Assembly (NCBI GenBank): GCA_018350325.1
Contig: JAEVLN010000027.1
Location: forward strand, 620,001 to 684,000
Direction of reading: 5' to 3'
Length of the DNA stretch: 64,000 nt
DNA from: Globodera rostochiensis
Lineage: Eukaryota; Nematoda; Chromadorea; Rhabditida; Heteroderidae
Of the stretch, positions 11,257 through 23,229 are shown one piece after another. The position numbers and the translations under genes were made by a program. The stretch's first letter is position 1; every line of letters begins with the position of its first letter. The notes beneath the pieces were generated by a model. It did not search any database. It was given only the letters and a program-made list of their open reading frames with translations, and was not told where the DNA came from.

Positions 11257-14243
11257 TTAGTAATAGTAAGACGGATTGCGCAATTGATAATGCTGGTGAT
11301 TTGTTTTTCGTTGCTGCTGCTGTCGTTGTGCTGCTGGTCCGTGTTGCCAATGTTGACGAGACGAATAAGTGCCGCCGCCGGTTGTGTATAAATTGGCAAG
11401 GGTTTCTGGACAAAAACAAAAGCGAAAATTACAAACCCATACAAATTTTGCCATTTTTTAAACGATTAAACAAAACATACCGGTACAAGGGAATGGTGAC
11501 CCCCCCCCCCCCACTAAATGTGCGTGTTTTTTGTTTGTAAAATAGCCGATCGCATCGAAAATCGTCCTGAGGCCACCCCTTGGGCCAATTGTACGCAAGA
11601 GCGGAGCCAGGAATTTTTTTCGGGGGAGGGGCCGATCCAAAGTTGATTCTCAGGTGTGTGTTTTTGGTCCAAAAATCACAAAATTTGAAAAACAAAAGGG
11701 TCCCCCCTTTGGTTTTTTTTTCTCTCAAAAAAATTTTCGAAGGGGGGGGGGCCCACGAGCCCCCCCCCCTGGCTCCGCCCTTGATTTACGTAGTATGGGC
11801 CTTGGATTTGGCCACCCAGGTATGAAACAAATCCGAGTATTTTAGGATTAGCTTACTACCACACCCGCCTGGGTTCATTTTTAATGAAAAAATTTGTTAA
11901 ATTTAAACAACAAAAAAAAAATTTGTCAGTGCCATTTGTCGGCATAAAATTTCCCCTGCCCCATATACCTGCAGATGGAGTGGTTGGATGGCCACCAAAT
12001 GCCGCCATTTGTCGCTGATAGTGCGCCTTGGCACGCTCCAAACTGCGCACCGCTGCCGCGGCACTTCCTTCTCCTCCTCCTCCATGTACACCCCCAACAT
12101 CGCCTTGACGACGTCGTGCCGCGATCATCCTCTGCTGGTTGTGGTGGTGGTGTTGCTGATCAGCAGCAGCACCGCCGCCAAATCCGTAAAACCGGTAAAA
12201 ATTGTCGTAGTTGACATCATCGCCATACGCAGCATCATCATCTTCGTCTGGCGTGCAGAGCAGCGTAATTGAGACCGAAATGGCGATCATCTGTCGTTAA
12301 AAAATTTCTCAAAAAAGTACACCTCCAACTCCAAACAGAGAATTTCAGTTTTTTTTGTGAAAAAGTAAATTTCTCAAAAAAGTACAACCCCCCAATTCCA
12401 ATTTTTATTAAAACCTGTGCCAAAATCACAACGCCAAAGATGGCCAACGCGACGGAGAAGCCAATGCGCAACGCAAGCCAAATGCGATAATGGCACCCGT
12501 CGCAGCGCAAGTCGCACGTCCGGGGCGGGTCCTGGCGAAACGCACGGAAATCGGAGCATCCGGCATTGCCTTTGAGGGGAAACATTTTGTTTTGAATAGA
12601 AAATGGCGCCCAACGATTTTTTTATGGATCTGAGCAAAGCTCACAAGGATAGAAAAAATGAGTAAATTGATTTTTTAATTTTTTCTGACAGAAATTTTTG
12701 AGCCCTCGACTAAAGCTCAAAGCGTAGCGCTGTAAAAATTAGTAAACACAGCAAAACAAAAACAAAAAACGGACCACAGCAGCGAAACGCTTGCTGAAGT
12801 CGGTCCAGACTTTCCTGCACAATGCCAGGCCCTTGGTAGTAATGCTGGACCATGTAGTTGAGCGCGTCCGACAACTCCACATCGATCTGTGAATGGAAAT
12901 TTTAACAAAAATTGTAAACCCTAAAACAAGCAAACAAAATGATTGATATTTATCGAATGGAAGCAGATGAACCGTTTAGTTAGTTTTTCGAAAAAAATCG
13001 CTTGAGTCTGTACTGCTTGAATACCCCGTCCTTAGTGTAGAGAATGTAACTGCCGCATCCGATGGTGAACATCAACAGCACAGCGGTGCCTACCGCATAC
13101 AGCCAAAGTAACGGCGAATTTATGTCGCCACCAGAGGCGGCGGTGGTGCCCCGTCGTTGTCGCCGTCGGCCATTAGTGGTGACGCCACAACAGCCGCACA
13201 TGGCCACCAGCAGTAGAGCGGCACCGAGCAGTATCAGAATGTAAGAAAAGGTGTACAGCGTGGGCGCCTCCTTAAGAAACAAAAAAAAAAACTCAAATCA
13301 AATTTTTAAACAAAAATCGGGTTCAAAACTTTTGAATTAGCCCCCCCCCCAACCCCGAAAAAATTTTCTGGCTACCGCCCTTGACAAACAAGGAAGTAAT
13401 CGGTAAAGTAACAGTCTCGTTTGATAATTTTAGCCAGCTTCAGAGGTTAACGGGGTTGACAAAATTTGTTTTTTGATTTACGACAAATAAAACTTGTGCA
13501 TTTTTTTCGATGTCTAATAGAAAAAATAATATACCCAAAACGCCTCATGGACCGCCTGGCGGTAGCGCTCGCTGAGAAAGTCGCGGAAGCGGCTGTCCGT
13601 GCGCAGCCAAGCGCCCGTCGCCAGCACCAAAGTGCCGACCACCTATGGACAACGGGCAAAATTTTAGGCAAAAATTGAAAGGCGCCAGAGGCATTTTTGA
13701 AGAATTTTAGTCAAAAATTGCCACAAAATTCAATCTAAAATTATCAAAAACAAATACATTTTTTTGTTATCTTCGGCAACCAAAAAATTGGGACTTCCAG
13801 TTTGAAATTGTCCAAAACCCAACGAAAATGTTTATTTTATAGCAATTTAAAAAACACGGAATTTTTCTAACGGAAAACCCCGCCCAAAAAGTACGAGATT
13901 TAGGCCACCCCTGGTGAAGAATCCTGGTTTTAAAAAATTTGAAATTAAAGGGCAAAACATTCAAATTTAGGGGTTTTGTTAATGTGAAAAAAGCAAACCA
14001 TGAAAACGATGTTGGCTGCATAAATGGCGTACTTTGACCACAGGCGGCAGTCTGAACTTCTCGTCGACTCACTAAAAATGTCAAAAATTATATTCCGATT
14101 CGATTTGCTGGTCCTTTATCAGAAATTCGCACGTTTTCTTGTAATTTGAAGAAATCAAAAATGTGGTAAATTCACCATAACAACCAACTCACTCACTCAT
14201 TCATTCCAACAAACATTCGATAATCGCCAGCCGATGGCGTCAT
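11257..14243 (-). CDS. Tetraspanin with long His/Gln-rich C-terminal tail
   Basis: Predicted 397 residues in eight exons: 14243-14215, 14071-13999, 13642-13535, 13270-13025, 12886-12775, 12569-12415, 12290-11969, 11405-11257; every junction is in phase. Four membrane segments: TM1 (WSKYAIYAANIVFM onward), TM2 and TM3 in exon 4, TM4 across exons 6-7. The diagnostic CCG of the large extracellular loop is present (LDRLQQAFRCCGN). Further loop cysteines occur at GCSDF and C..RCDGC. The cytoplasmic C-tail of roughly 145 residues is rich in Asp, Gly, His and Gln, far longer than typical tetraspanin tails. Tetraspanins organise membrane microdomains with integrins and other partners; the specific role here is unknown. 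The 29-nt first exon is the least certain part. Confidence 0.87.
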
Positions 14244-15004
14244 CGCTTTTTGTGAGTCATAACGCAATTTTTGAGTTGGAACGGTCTCTTGTGAAAATTA
14301 ATTTAGTCGCTTTAGTTGGAACATCTGAAGAATTTCAAAAATTCTTATATTTTTAGTCTGCAAGACCGGACCGGACCGGACTCCGGGTGGTTTTTCAGCT
14401 GTGGATTTGGACCAAATATTTGTTTGATCTGGTTTTCCGTTCTCTATTTTCAACCCCCACCCACGATGTAAATGAAGACGACTGTTTCGATGTTTAAAGA
14501 GAAAACTGTTTGTGAAATTCGGATATTCAACTTAATATTTATTGTGGTTTACAAACATTTTGAAATTCTTCTGATTTTTTTTGAAATTTGCGCGAAATAT
14601 GGACTAAAAACCTCCTAAAATATGGACCAAAAATTATGCGTAAAAACCTTTAAATTCGTCATTCTTTATTAATAATTTTCCTCTTACAGTTGTAATAATA
14701 TTTTTCACATGTTTTGGAAAATTTTATAAAAATATGAAAAATAAAAAATTTTAAAGAAAATTTCGATCTTTGGGGGTGGGATTTTTGGTCCAAGAAAGCA
14801 TTTTAGGGGTGCATTTTTGGTTTGAAAAATTTTCATTTTTCGTTTTTATTGCATTTTTCTTAAGGAATTTTTACAAAAACTCCGAATTTTTGTTGAATTT
14901 TTTGACCAAAAAGGCCAAAATATGGATTTATTATGGGAAAATGGCGAAATATGGATTTATTCTCAAAAAAGCCAAAATATGGATTTATATCAGGGCATGG
15001 ATAT
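14244..15004. other. Intergenic upstream of the tetraspanin
   Basis: AT-rich DNA with no recognisable exon. It should contain the promoter and 5' leader of the minus-strand tetraspanin; I cannot point to a specific element. The right part (14880-15000) has several imperfect copies of 'AAAATATGGATTTAT'. Confidence 0.45.
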
Positions 15005-15815
15005 CAGGGTTGCCGCGGGTTGAGAAAAATGTCGCGTTGGGTTTCGGGTCGTGTCGACCCAAAAAACCTCGGGTCGGGTTTCGGGTCTTCGGGTTAAGAA
15101 AAATGTCGGGTCGGGTTTCGGGTCTTCGGGTTAAGAAAAATGTCGGGTCGGGTTTCGGGTCGGGTCGAAAAACCTCGGGTCGGGTTTCGGGTCTTCGGGT
15201 TAAGAAAAATGTCGGGTCGGGTTTCGGGTCTTCGGGTTAAGAAAAATGTCGGGTCGGGTTTCGGGTCGGGTCGACCCAAAAAACCTCGGGTCGGGTTTCG
15301 GGTTAAGAAAAATGTCGGGTCGGGTTTCGGCTCTCGGGTCTTAGGGTCGAAAATTTTTTTTCTTTAAAAAATTAATCAAAATTCAAAATTATGTGTAAAA
15401 TCATAAATAATGGAGCAAAACAACTTTTATCCAAGTTTGGAGGATTTCATTGAGAAAATTTCGAAGCGAATTCTTTACTTAATATTTATTCAGCCCCCCC
15501 CCCCCCCTTAACGAAAAAGTGGGCAAAATTCTACAGTTTTTGGACCAATTTCCTTAACAAATCAAATCAAAAATTTAAAATTTTCTCGCTCCTATCGGCA
15601 CCGCCGACCCCCCCCCCCTCCCTCAAACCCGGATTTCGACCCGAAACCCGACCCAAAAACCTCGGGTCGGGTTTCGGGTCTTCGGGTTAAGAAAAATGTC
15701 GGGTCGGGTTTCGGGTCGGGTCGACCCAAAAAATCTCGGGTCGGGTTTCGGGTCTTCGGGTTGGAAAAAGACCGGGTTTCGGCTCTCGGGTTTCGGGTAA
15801 CCCGCGGCAACCCTG
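15005..15815. mobile_element. hAT-like MITE packed with a TCGGGT minisatellite
   Basis: Terminal inverted repeats CAGGGTTGCCGCGGGTT (left) and its exact complement (right). An 8-bp target duplication ATGGATAT flanks it at 14997-15004 and 15816-15823. Inside are runs of 'GGGTCGGGTTTCGGGTCTTC' alternating with 'GGTTAAGAAAAATG' (15005-15350 and 15640-15810) around an AT-rich and poly-C centre. The 8-bp duplication and CAGGG ends are typical of hAT transposons; no transposase is present. Confidence 0.75.
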
Positions 15816-17114
15816 ATGGATATCTGCGGATTTTCCTCATTCTGTGGTTTTTGAGAAGGCCAATGCGGATTTTTTTTTGAAATGCGGATTTGTGGATTTG
15901 TGGTCTTTTTAGATTCTTGTGGCTTTTTGTGGTTTTTTTGGGAAAATTGACCAATAAAAAAGCATTTTTTCTTAACATCGGACGTTGCGCCCGGTAGTGA
16001 AAAAATGGATGTTTCGCCCACGGACATTTCGCCCGTCGGACATTTCGCACGGTAGTGAAAAAAAGGACGTTTCACCCATAAATTTCGCCCACATTTAATA
16101 AAAGCTTGTAAAGTATTTTAAATGGATGGATAAATTTTAAGCTAAAGTTGAATATTTGGCTAACATTGTACTCAAAAATTCATTAAGTTATCAAAACAAA
16201 CTCAAAAAATACAATGACAACCCATTTTTGCCAACTTTTGTTGGCTAATCATTTTTTTCAGCCTTTTTTGTTTCATTTCTAGGTCATACATAATCTGATC
16301 AGATTGTCTAGAAGTTTCGGATTCCTAATGCCGTTATTTGTGCACTTTTTGCAGAGTCCAGAGCGTTCTTCTGATCATTCTTTGCACTTCCGTCGTCCTT
16401 TCCATCACTTTGCTCATTAGCTATCAGCGTTTGCATGGGCCTTTGCCATTTTTCCCATCAGTACAAAGTGTCCAAATGGGCGGCGTTCTCGAGAGATCCC
16501 TCCCATACTCTCGAGGGTTCAACTCTACATCTATTCGGCCAAAGTAAATTAAAACAAAAGAAAATGGGTAAACTGAATATACGATTTGCTTTACCCGCCC
16601 TACTCAACAGCACTTATCATTCTTTTTAGGCATAACAGCACAAATGCTTTTTATACTCTCGCCAAATTACTATTAAAAATTATGCTATGGAGCCAAAAAA
16701 TAAATTGTTTTTTTACTATTCACGAAGGCCGGACCAATAAACTTTCCGATACAGCGCATTGGTCCCTTCCATTCCTAAAAAACTTTAAAAAATTACAGTA
16801 TTTAAAGTTTTTATTGGATCAATTTTGCGTTTTATAAAGTTTAGAACGTATTTAACCCAATTGATTTTTTCATAATTTTGTTTTTAAATCCGGAGTCAGG
16901 ATACGACTTTCCAAATTTTATCATCGGATCGTTTTATTCCGTCTTCAGCAAACTCTCTTTCACCTTTTCAAAGCCACGCAAAAAAAACAAATGAACTCCG
17001 AAAAAAAGACAATTGAAAATGCAGAAACATTGCTCTGAAAGGCTTGGCACAAAAATGTGTGCAATTTTCGAGAAAAAGAACAATTATGCCAAATGAAAAG
17101 GCACACTATCGCTC
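15816..17114. other. Mostly intergenic, one weak exon candidate
   Basis: Besides the weak exon at 16354-16547, I see only AT-rich DNA and short repeats: 'ggatgtttcgccc' / 'ggacatttcgcccg' units near 16005-16085. Confidence 0.4.
16354..16547 (+). CDS. Possible exon encoding a membrane anchor (weak)
   Basis: A TTTTTGCAG acceptor precedes an open segment that encodes a strongly hydrophobic stretch (VLLIILCTSVVLSITLLIS) and then a short tail ending at TAA. It could be the N-terminal anchor of a type II membrane protein, but I found neither a start codon exon nor a matching downstream exon. It may equally be chance. Confidence 0.2.
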
Positions 17115-18724
17115 AGTAGGAAAAAAGAAAAACAGTTTCGTCAAGGTGAACCGCTCCTCCGACACCTGCAGGAATCACGGTTTCTTGTTCGACTCCATTG
17201 CTGCAACGACCGCATTCACTTTTGTCATCAAACTGAGAACATCGTCGACAGCGGATGGCGCGCAAAAAGCTTACAAATCGCCTGAATGAAACGGCTGCCT
17301 CGGCGATTTGAACGCCACGACACGCGGTTATCTGTCGTTGCGCAGCAAATCAGAAAGTCCGCGTCTGTTGCCAATCATCTAGAAATTTCAGACAAATTCA
17401 TCCAATGTTTTTTCCGAAGTTCAGACAAATTAGATAAAATGATCACTGATTACATATTTTGCGTTTTTTTCAAGCTGGCCTTGCTTTTAAACAAAAAATT
17501 TCCGCCCCCTCTTAATCGACGTGTTCAAATTTTCAAAAATACAACCATCATTTAGTATGCTTTTGGTGCTTGCATTTTGCACCGCTCAGTGCCTTTCCAG
17601 TAAAATAGCCCCATTTATTCATTCAAGTGAAACATAATTGCCCAGTTTTTATTCAAAATTTTCACCGCAATTTGTCCGTTGCGGCGCTAACACGTCGCGG
17701 TGAGCTGTCTCTTCTTTGACCACGTCGTGCGCGAGAAGTCGATTGTTTGTTGCCTCCGTGACTGACTCCGGGGTCTGGCTCGTCTTGAAAATATTTAGTT
17801 ATTTCTTTTTGATAAAAACTATGGGTGTACGGTGCCCGGACTGGATTTCCCCGGTTTTTAGGTACCACCGGTAACGGACTTTATACACAACTAATGATAA
17901 TCAAAATATGGATTAAAACCCAAACAACAAGCCATTCCACAGAAATAAAACTTTACTTTTGCGCGCAGATTGACCTTGATTGTCGTCTCGTATCAAACTT
18001 CAGCAAGTGGAAAATTCTCTTCCGGTCAACGTTTGTGCCGTCTCTCGCCCGGAGTCGTATGAACGTGTGGTTATTCAGAATGAGAGCCCTCCCGCGCACC
18101 TCATTTAGATTGGGTGTGTATATCTTAAAGACAAGTTTCAAATTGCATATTTTGGGGTAGTGCATATTTTGGCATTTTTAATCAAAAATATAAAAATGCA
18201 TCAAAATTCATGTGTTTCTGCCTGTTTTTGAAAAATAATTCAAAATTTTCATTCTACCATTGAAATTCTCAAAAAAAAAAGCATTAAAATTTTCAAAACA
18301 CAAAAACTATCAAAAGCTCAGGAGCATCCAGAAACAACAAAGCATCGTTTTTATATTTTGGCACCATTGGTTTTCCAAAAAACCTAATTATTGCTAAAAC
18401 ATCACGTCTGGGAGCGCCCTGATTAAGATGGCAAAATAGCAACTCGTTCCCCACCTACGACATCATTCCGTTTTGTTCAACTCATTCATTTTCATCTTAG
18501 ATGTGCCCGACTCGAAAAAATAAAAAAATTCCAAAGTGATCTCAAAAGGTTGGGATTGATTGAGGAATGTTAAGTTCAAAAAACCCCGTAAGGACCTCAT
18601 CGTGCAATTTATTTTAAAGTTGGCCACTAGTTTTACTTACTTGCTGAGCTCTCCTCATCCTTTCCACTTGTCGGCGGCGGCGCTCGTTCTCAGGTTTTTC
18701 GGGCGGTGACTCATTTTGTTGCTT
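17115..18724 (-). pseudogene. Caspase-like gene, degraded
   Basis: Pieces in the right order on the minus strand: an Arg/Glu-rich exon 18724-18641 (phase 0, GTAAGT donor); an exon ending near 17975 that encodes the start of a caspase large subunit (RGRALILNN, then R.RDGTNVDR); a Pro/Ser/Arg-rich linker ending in TGA (about 17787-17665) beginning DEPDPGVS; and a small-subunit segment (17370 downward) with ADFLICCATTDNRVSWRS and RGSRFIQAIC. Caspases are Cys proteases with a catalytic His/Cys pair in the large subunit. The segment that should carry both is absent between 17790 and 17960. The small subunit also has a frameshift after RHP (near 17270) and an in-frame TGA before its last strand. 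I therefore call it a pseudogene. Family assignment is good; an assembly deletion is possible. Confidence 0.65.
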
Positions 18725-19087
18725 CTATATCCTTAAAAACAATAATTGCCTTAATTATGAACTTTCAAAAAAATGTGTGGGGCAAACCCGGACTATTGCC
18801 CACTTTTTCTCCATTTACAGTCAGAAAAGTTGATTGAATCCAACGAAAAAGTGTACAAATATGTAAAATGTTCTATTGGAACCAAAATATCAGATAATAG
18901 GTACAATTTACAAAAGGCCCAAAATATAGAATGCAAAATACGACAAAAATTGCAAAATATGGAAAGGAATTTTTGAAAAATGGCGAAATATGGATAAAAA
19001 TATGGAATATCGTATTTGTTCTAACTGCGAAGGCGTAAGTAAGTTACTCAATCAATAGATAGTCGATGATGAGAAGATGAAAGAAAA

Positions 19088-19144
19088 TGGGAGGTCAGAG
19101 AAGCAAAACAGCAGTGTTGGGCGACGGAACAAATCCCAGTTCGG
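19088..19144 (+). CDS. Possible first exon of an N-myristoylated protein (weak)
   Basis: ATG followed by 19 codons (starts MGGQRSK, with Gly at 2 and Ser-Lys at 6-7 as in myristoylation signals) and then a strong donor GTGAGTAA. I could not find the following exons, so the call rests only on the start and splice signal. Confidence 0.2.
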
Positions 19145-20039
19145 TGAGTAAAAATAGAAAAAGGGACGGTTGAGTCTGGCCGATCGTTAAATTTTTTAAA
19201 CCCAGAAATATTTTTTTTAATTTTTAGAAATTGTTTTCACCGATACCGAAAAATTACCGAAATCCCAAAAATCTCTTACCGAATCGGTAATACCGAAAAA
19301 AATACCGCGGTAATACCGAAAAATACCGCGGAAATACCGTACCATGCCTAACACTAATCAGCAAAAAAATTAATGATGGATAAGGCAATAGAAGTTGAAG
19401 AAAATAAGGAAGATTTTTTTGAATATAAAAAAAATTTGTCTCACCATTGACCTTTACAAAAAAAAATTCGCTATTGTTAATCCCGGCTTTCACGATCCTG
19501 TTAATCCCGATCCCGGTTTTTACCAAAAATCCCGATCCCGTCCCTCTAATATGGGCTAAAAAGTCGCTCTAAATTCTAAAATTGGTAAATATCGGTCATA
19601 CGGCCCAGACTCAAAATCGAACGAAATAATTCAATCGACTCCTCTCTGCCTACAAGATAAAAATCCGGGAAAAAAATTTGTGGGCAACCCCATGAAGAGT
19701 TACAGACCCGGGACTGAAGTGTCTTTGACTGGGGACTCAGTTATCCGCTGATTAAAAAACGGGAAAAATCACTCATATATAGGCTATTAAAATTACGAAT
19801 TTGTGATAGAAAATAAAATTGAGAATTTAAAGCGGTTGAACCGGTTTAAAAACTTGAAAATTAAGGAAAAACTTTTGGCTTTCTTGAACTTACAATTTTT
19901 GACTCCATTTATTACCAATTTTGTTCGTCCAACCAAAAAAACAAAAAGTTATAAAAAGCCGACCAAATATGTTTAAAATCATAAAAATTTAAGAATTGTT
20001 TCCTCCCATCCAAATCCTCATCGAAAGCCATAAAAAACA

Positions 20040-20110
20040 ATTTTCACAGTCGGGGGCTTGAACCCACAGCGCCGAGCTACACCACTCACCACTACACAAA
20101 GGTCGAAATA
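20040..20110 (-). repeat. tRNA-like 3' half (B-box relic)
   Basis: The minus strand contains an A-box-like 'TAGTGGTGAGTGG' and a B-box-like GGTTCAAGCC within 'GTGGGTTCAAGCCCCC'. No full cloverleaf can be drawn, so this is a tRNA-derived relic, not a tRNA gene. Confidence 0.35.
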
Positions 20111-20333
20111 TGCACAAAAGTTCAAAAAAGTCGCCAAAAATGCCGAAATAGGCTCCAAAAATCTTCAAATACCCGAAATAGGCTTTTTTAGGCTCGGATA
20201 GGCTCATTAAAACGAAGAATTTTTGAGTTAAAAAACAAGTTTTTCGTGCATAACTCGTCAAAACTAAGCTGCAGAAAAAATATGCTTAAGCCTAAAAATC
20301 TTATCCCTGCCCATTATTTATGAAAAAAGCGAC

Positions 20334-20441
20334 CTAATTCATTTGTGAAAATCTGGCAGCAGCGGCGGGTGTAATGTCGAAGAATTGTTGCGGTTGAATT
20401 GTGCCAGTGCCAATGCCGTCGTCAAAAACAATGTCATTCAT
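20334..20441 (-). CDS. Short ORF of 35 residues, unknown (weak)
   Basis: ATG to TAG, encoding a peptide with composition like a real protein tail (FDDGIGTGTIQPQQFFDI, then AAAARF). No upstream acceptor or further exon is visible. It could be the last exon of a lost gene. Confidence 0.2.
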   Translation of the reverse strand: MNDIVFDDGIGTGTIQPQQFFDITPAAAARFSQMN

Positions 20442-20902
20442 CCAAACGCAACCCATTCAATGTTTAAAATGGTGTGATTTTTGCATATTCATAAAAAGCA
20501 AATATACCAAGGAATATTAAAATAACAATTATTATTTACTGTAATGATGATTAAATCGAGTATGGAACAATATCGACCACATCTCGAATTGAACAAAAAA
20601 GCTCAAAATTAAAAAAATTTTATTTATTTATTTTTTGCTCTAAATATGCATTTAAAATACTATTATTAATTGTGCATGATCTGAACAACAAGCTGCAAAC
20701 GGAGTTTTAATGTTTCACTTTTTTAAATTAATTAATAAAAACATAAATAAGACGATGGGACTTAACAGAAAGCATTTAAAAAGCAAATGTAATTACTAAT
20801 TAGTAGGACTGGGATTTTTAGGTTTTTGTGCATAAATGTTATGGAGAAGCTCAAAATTATGTCGAAATTTGTTGAACGGAACTGCTGGTGTGTAAATGAT
20901 GG

Positions 20903-22505
20903 TTAAACTTTGATGGCCCAATTATTATTGTTTCGGTACCGTTCCTGGGCATCGACACGAATGTTTTGAACATTGTTTATGCGAATAATGCCAAAATCCT
21001 TGAGTAGCTGTTGGCGGAGAGTGCCGCTGGTCCACAACAGTAACCAGCTGGAGAGCACTACAGTACCTGTTGGTAATTTGAGGATTCGAGAATTATTCTT
21101 GAAGGAAAAAATGGTTTCTCAATTAATTCCTGTCACCTGTGTCGATAATCACAGGGTAGTAGACAGACAAAGTTGCCTTTGTTTTTGGGCCATGGACGTT
21201 GTTAGTAATAATGAAAATCTGTTGTAAATTTAAAATTTTTGCATCAAAATCGACAATTTTAGGCTATTAAATGTAAAATTAAGACAAAAAACTTTTTATT
21301 AAATTATTGACGATTTCATTTACCAAAAATAGGCTTGCGACGAGCGCGTGGCCCAAAAATGTTGTCATTGCATTAATCAACAATTTCTTCTCAATTTCAT
21401 CACCGTTGTTGTTCCAATTTGCGTCAACTTTTTTCACATAAAATTTGTAAGCAATTAATGTGCAAATGTTTATCAAAACACATATAATCATAAAAATGGC
21501 AGAGAAGACGGTATCAATGTAAGCAATATATTTGGTGTACGGTGCCTTAATTTTGTCGGAAACGCCGTTTCAGCAATATTCAATTTAATTTATATTTAAT
21601 TCAAACTGACGTCTCCAGCGTCAGAAATAATAAAATTGCGGTCTGTGGTTGAATTTGGATCCCTCATTTGAATGATTCCATCCATTCTAAACACCGGCCA
21701 ACATGTGAGTATTGGCACACAGAAAACAAAAATTGTTAAAATCGGAAGCAATTTACGCCACAACTTAAAACATAAGCTTTACTTCTAATATGGTACAAAG
21801 CTTCTTGGGACTCGGTTACTGGGCTCGCGGTGAGCTAAAAGACATGATTTTCGTTCATTCAGAGATTGGCACCCGGGCTATGTGTTAAAATGAGTTGGAC
21901 GGGGCCGGGATCCCGACCGGGATCGGCCGGGAAATTCCCGGTTTTTGAAAAATCTGAGTCCCGGATCCCGTCCCGGTCGGAGCGGGACTAACCGGGAAAA
22001 AGTACACCCCCTAAGAATAGCCTACCTTTTCATGTTTTATTGGCATTATGATTGCGGTCAATCGATTCAACAATATAAAAATAGTGACTAAATTATTCGC
22101 TTGGAATGTGTGTCCGGCTAGAAAATAGTACATTGCAAACATCCAATTTGGGAATTTTGAATAGACGGGGTAAAGCACGGCACCAAATATGGAGGGCAGC
22201 CGATAGCCGTAGAAAGAGTCCAATTCGTACAACAAATCCTGAAAATGTTTGAAAAGAGCTGATCAATCTTAATGATAAGATAATGCTAATTTTTACTCTG
22301 AATTATGACACTATCAATTTGAATTTGAATTTGTTACCGCAATTGCTCGCATAACAAAAAACGCAAAGAATGAGTTGTGGAACTTTTTGTGCCGAAGAAT
22401 AGTGACAATTTCGGCAATATAAAGTGCCATTGACGGAATGGTTGTACAAATAGTTAAGTAGAGCATTGGCGTTCGAATTGAGGTGGACCATTCGACAAAG
22501 CCCAT
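20903..22505 (-). CDS. SRG-type serpentine chemoreceptor
   Basis: Predicted 333 residues in six exons: 22505-22338, 22238-22026, 21763-21611, 21545-21324, 21218-21137, 21066-20903. All junctions are GT..AG in phase. Seven hydrophobic segments: TM1 and TM2 in exon 1, TM3 in exon 2 followed by LLNRLTAIIMPIKHEK, TM4 in exon 3, TM5 and TM6 in exon 4, TM7 across exons 5-6 (VVLSSWLLLW..GTLR). The NR..A...P block after TM3 and the total length match nematode SRG G-protein coupled receptors, which act in chemosensory cilia. Reading exon 4 straight through ends early at 21279, but splicing at its internal GTAAAT donor restores TM7 and a polar tail. It appears intact. SRG versus another Str/Srg superfamily member is not certain. 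Confidence 0.82.
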
Positions 22506-22645
22506 CACTATTATAAGGTTCGGTAAACGTATCAATGATTCAGAGCGTTAATCACTCAAGACCAACCGGTTAAAATTTTTGGAAATTAAGGAAAAACGAC
22601 TTTTGAATTTTAAATTTTTTATTACAAATTCGCAATCAGCGCATC

Positions 22646-22878
22646 CGGTACACCACGATTCGGCGCGGCACGATTCGGCGCCGAAGTTTGAAACGTTATA
22701 ACTTTTTGTTTATTTGACTAAACCAAACATTATTGGTATCATTCGAAAGCATGCAATGAGGAGAAGCTTACAAATTGAAAGCTAAGCGATTCGACTATTG
22801 GTTTAGTCAAATAAACAAAAAGTTATAACGTTTCAAACTTCGGCGCCGAATCGTGCCGCGCCGAATCGTGGTGCTCCG
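22646..22878. mobile_element. Hairpin MITE, 76-bp perfect arms
   Basis: Arms 22651-22726 and 22798-22873 are exact inverted complements. The outermost bases continue the pairing with mismatches (CGGTACACC / CGGAGCACC). An 8-bp direct repeat AGCGCATC flanks it at 22638-22645 and 22879-22886. It encodes nothing. The 8-bp duplication suggests hAT-type mobilisation. Confidence 0.75.
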
Positions 22879-23229
22879 AGCGCATCAAATAACATATTCT
22901 GACAATGTTTTTTAAAAATATTTTCACAAGTTTTGACCAACATGGTGCCCCTATGCTTTTTCAACTTTTGAATCGGTTCAAAATTCGTTTAAACCTTTGC
23001 CCCCGAAGATTTTTGATTTCTCTATTACATATAAAAGTGGTTTTGGGTGATTTTGTTTTGCTAAGGTTAAAGATAATTTGAGATGTAAACTGGGCTTAAG
23101 TATTTCAAAAATTAATGTGCAAATTTTTTTCCTTTGAAATACATGCCAAGAAATCTCACATTAATTTCGATCAACATTACTTTTAAAAAACTAAAGGCAA
23201 TTAGTAATAAATCCTTCTTATTGCAACAC

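Larger units (their letters stand above)
18725..20902. other. Mostly intergenic
   Basis: Apart from a possible first exon (19088-19144), a short C-terminal-like ORF (20334-20441) and a tRNA-like fragment (20040-20110), I see no gene. The stretch is AT-rich with small simple repeats such as 'accgaaaaataccgcgg' near 19250-19340. Confidence 0.4.

Noticed and set aside
14770..15367. Gly/Arg/Val-rich frames on both strands
   Set aside because: Products of the TCGGGT repeat inside the hAT-like MITE.
21279..21330. Reading the fourth SRG exon through to a stop at 21279
   Set aside because: That form lacks TM7. Splicing at the internal GTAAAT donor links two further exons in phase and gives a complete seven-helix receptor.
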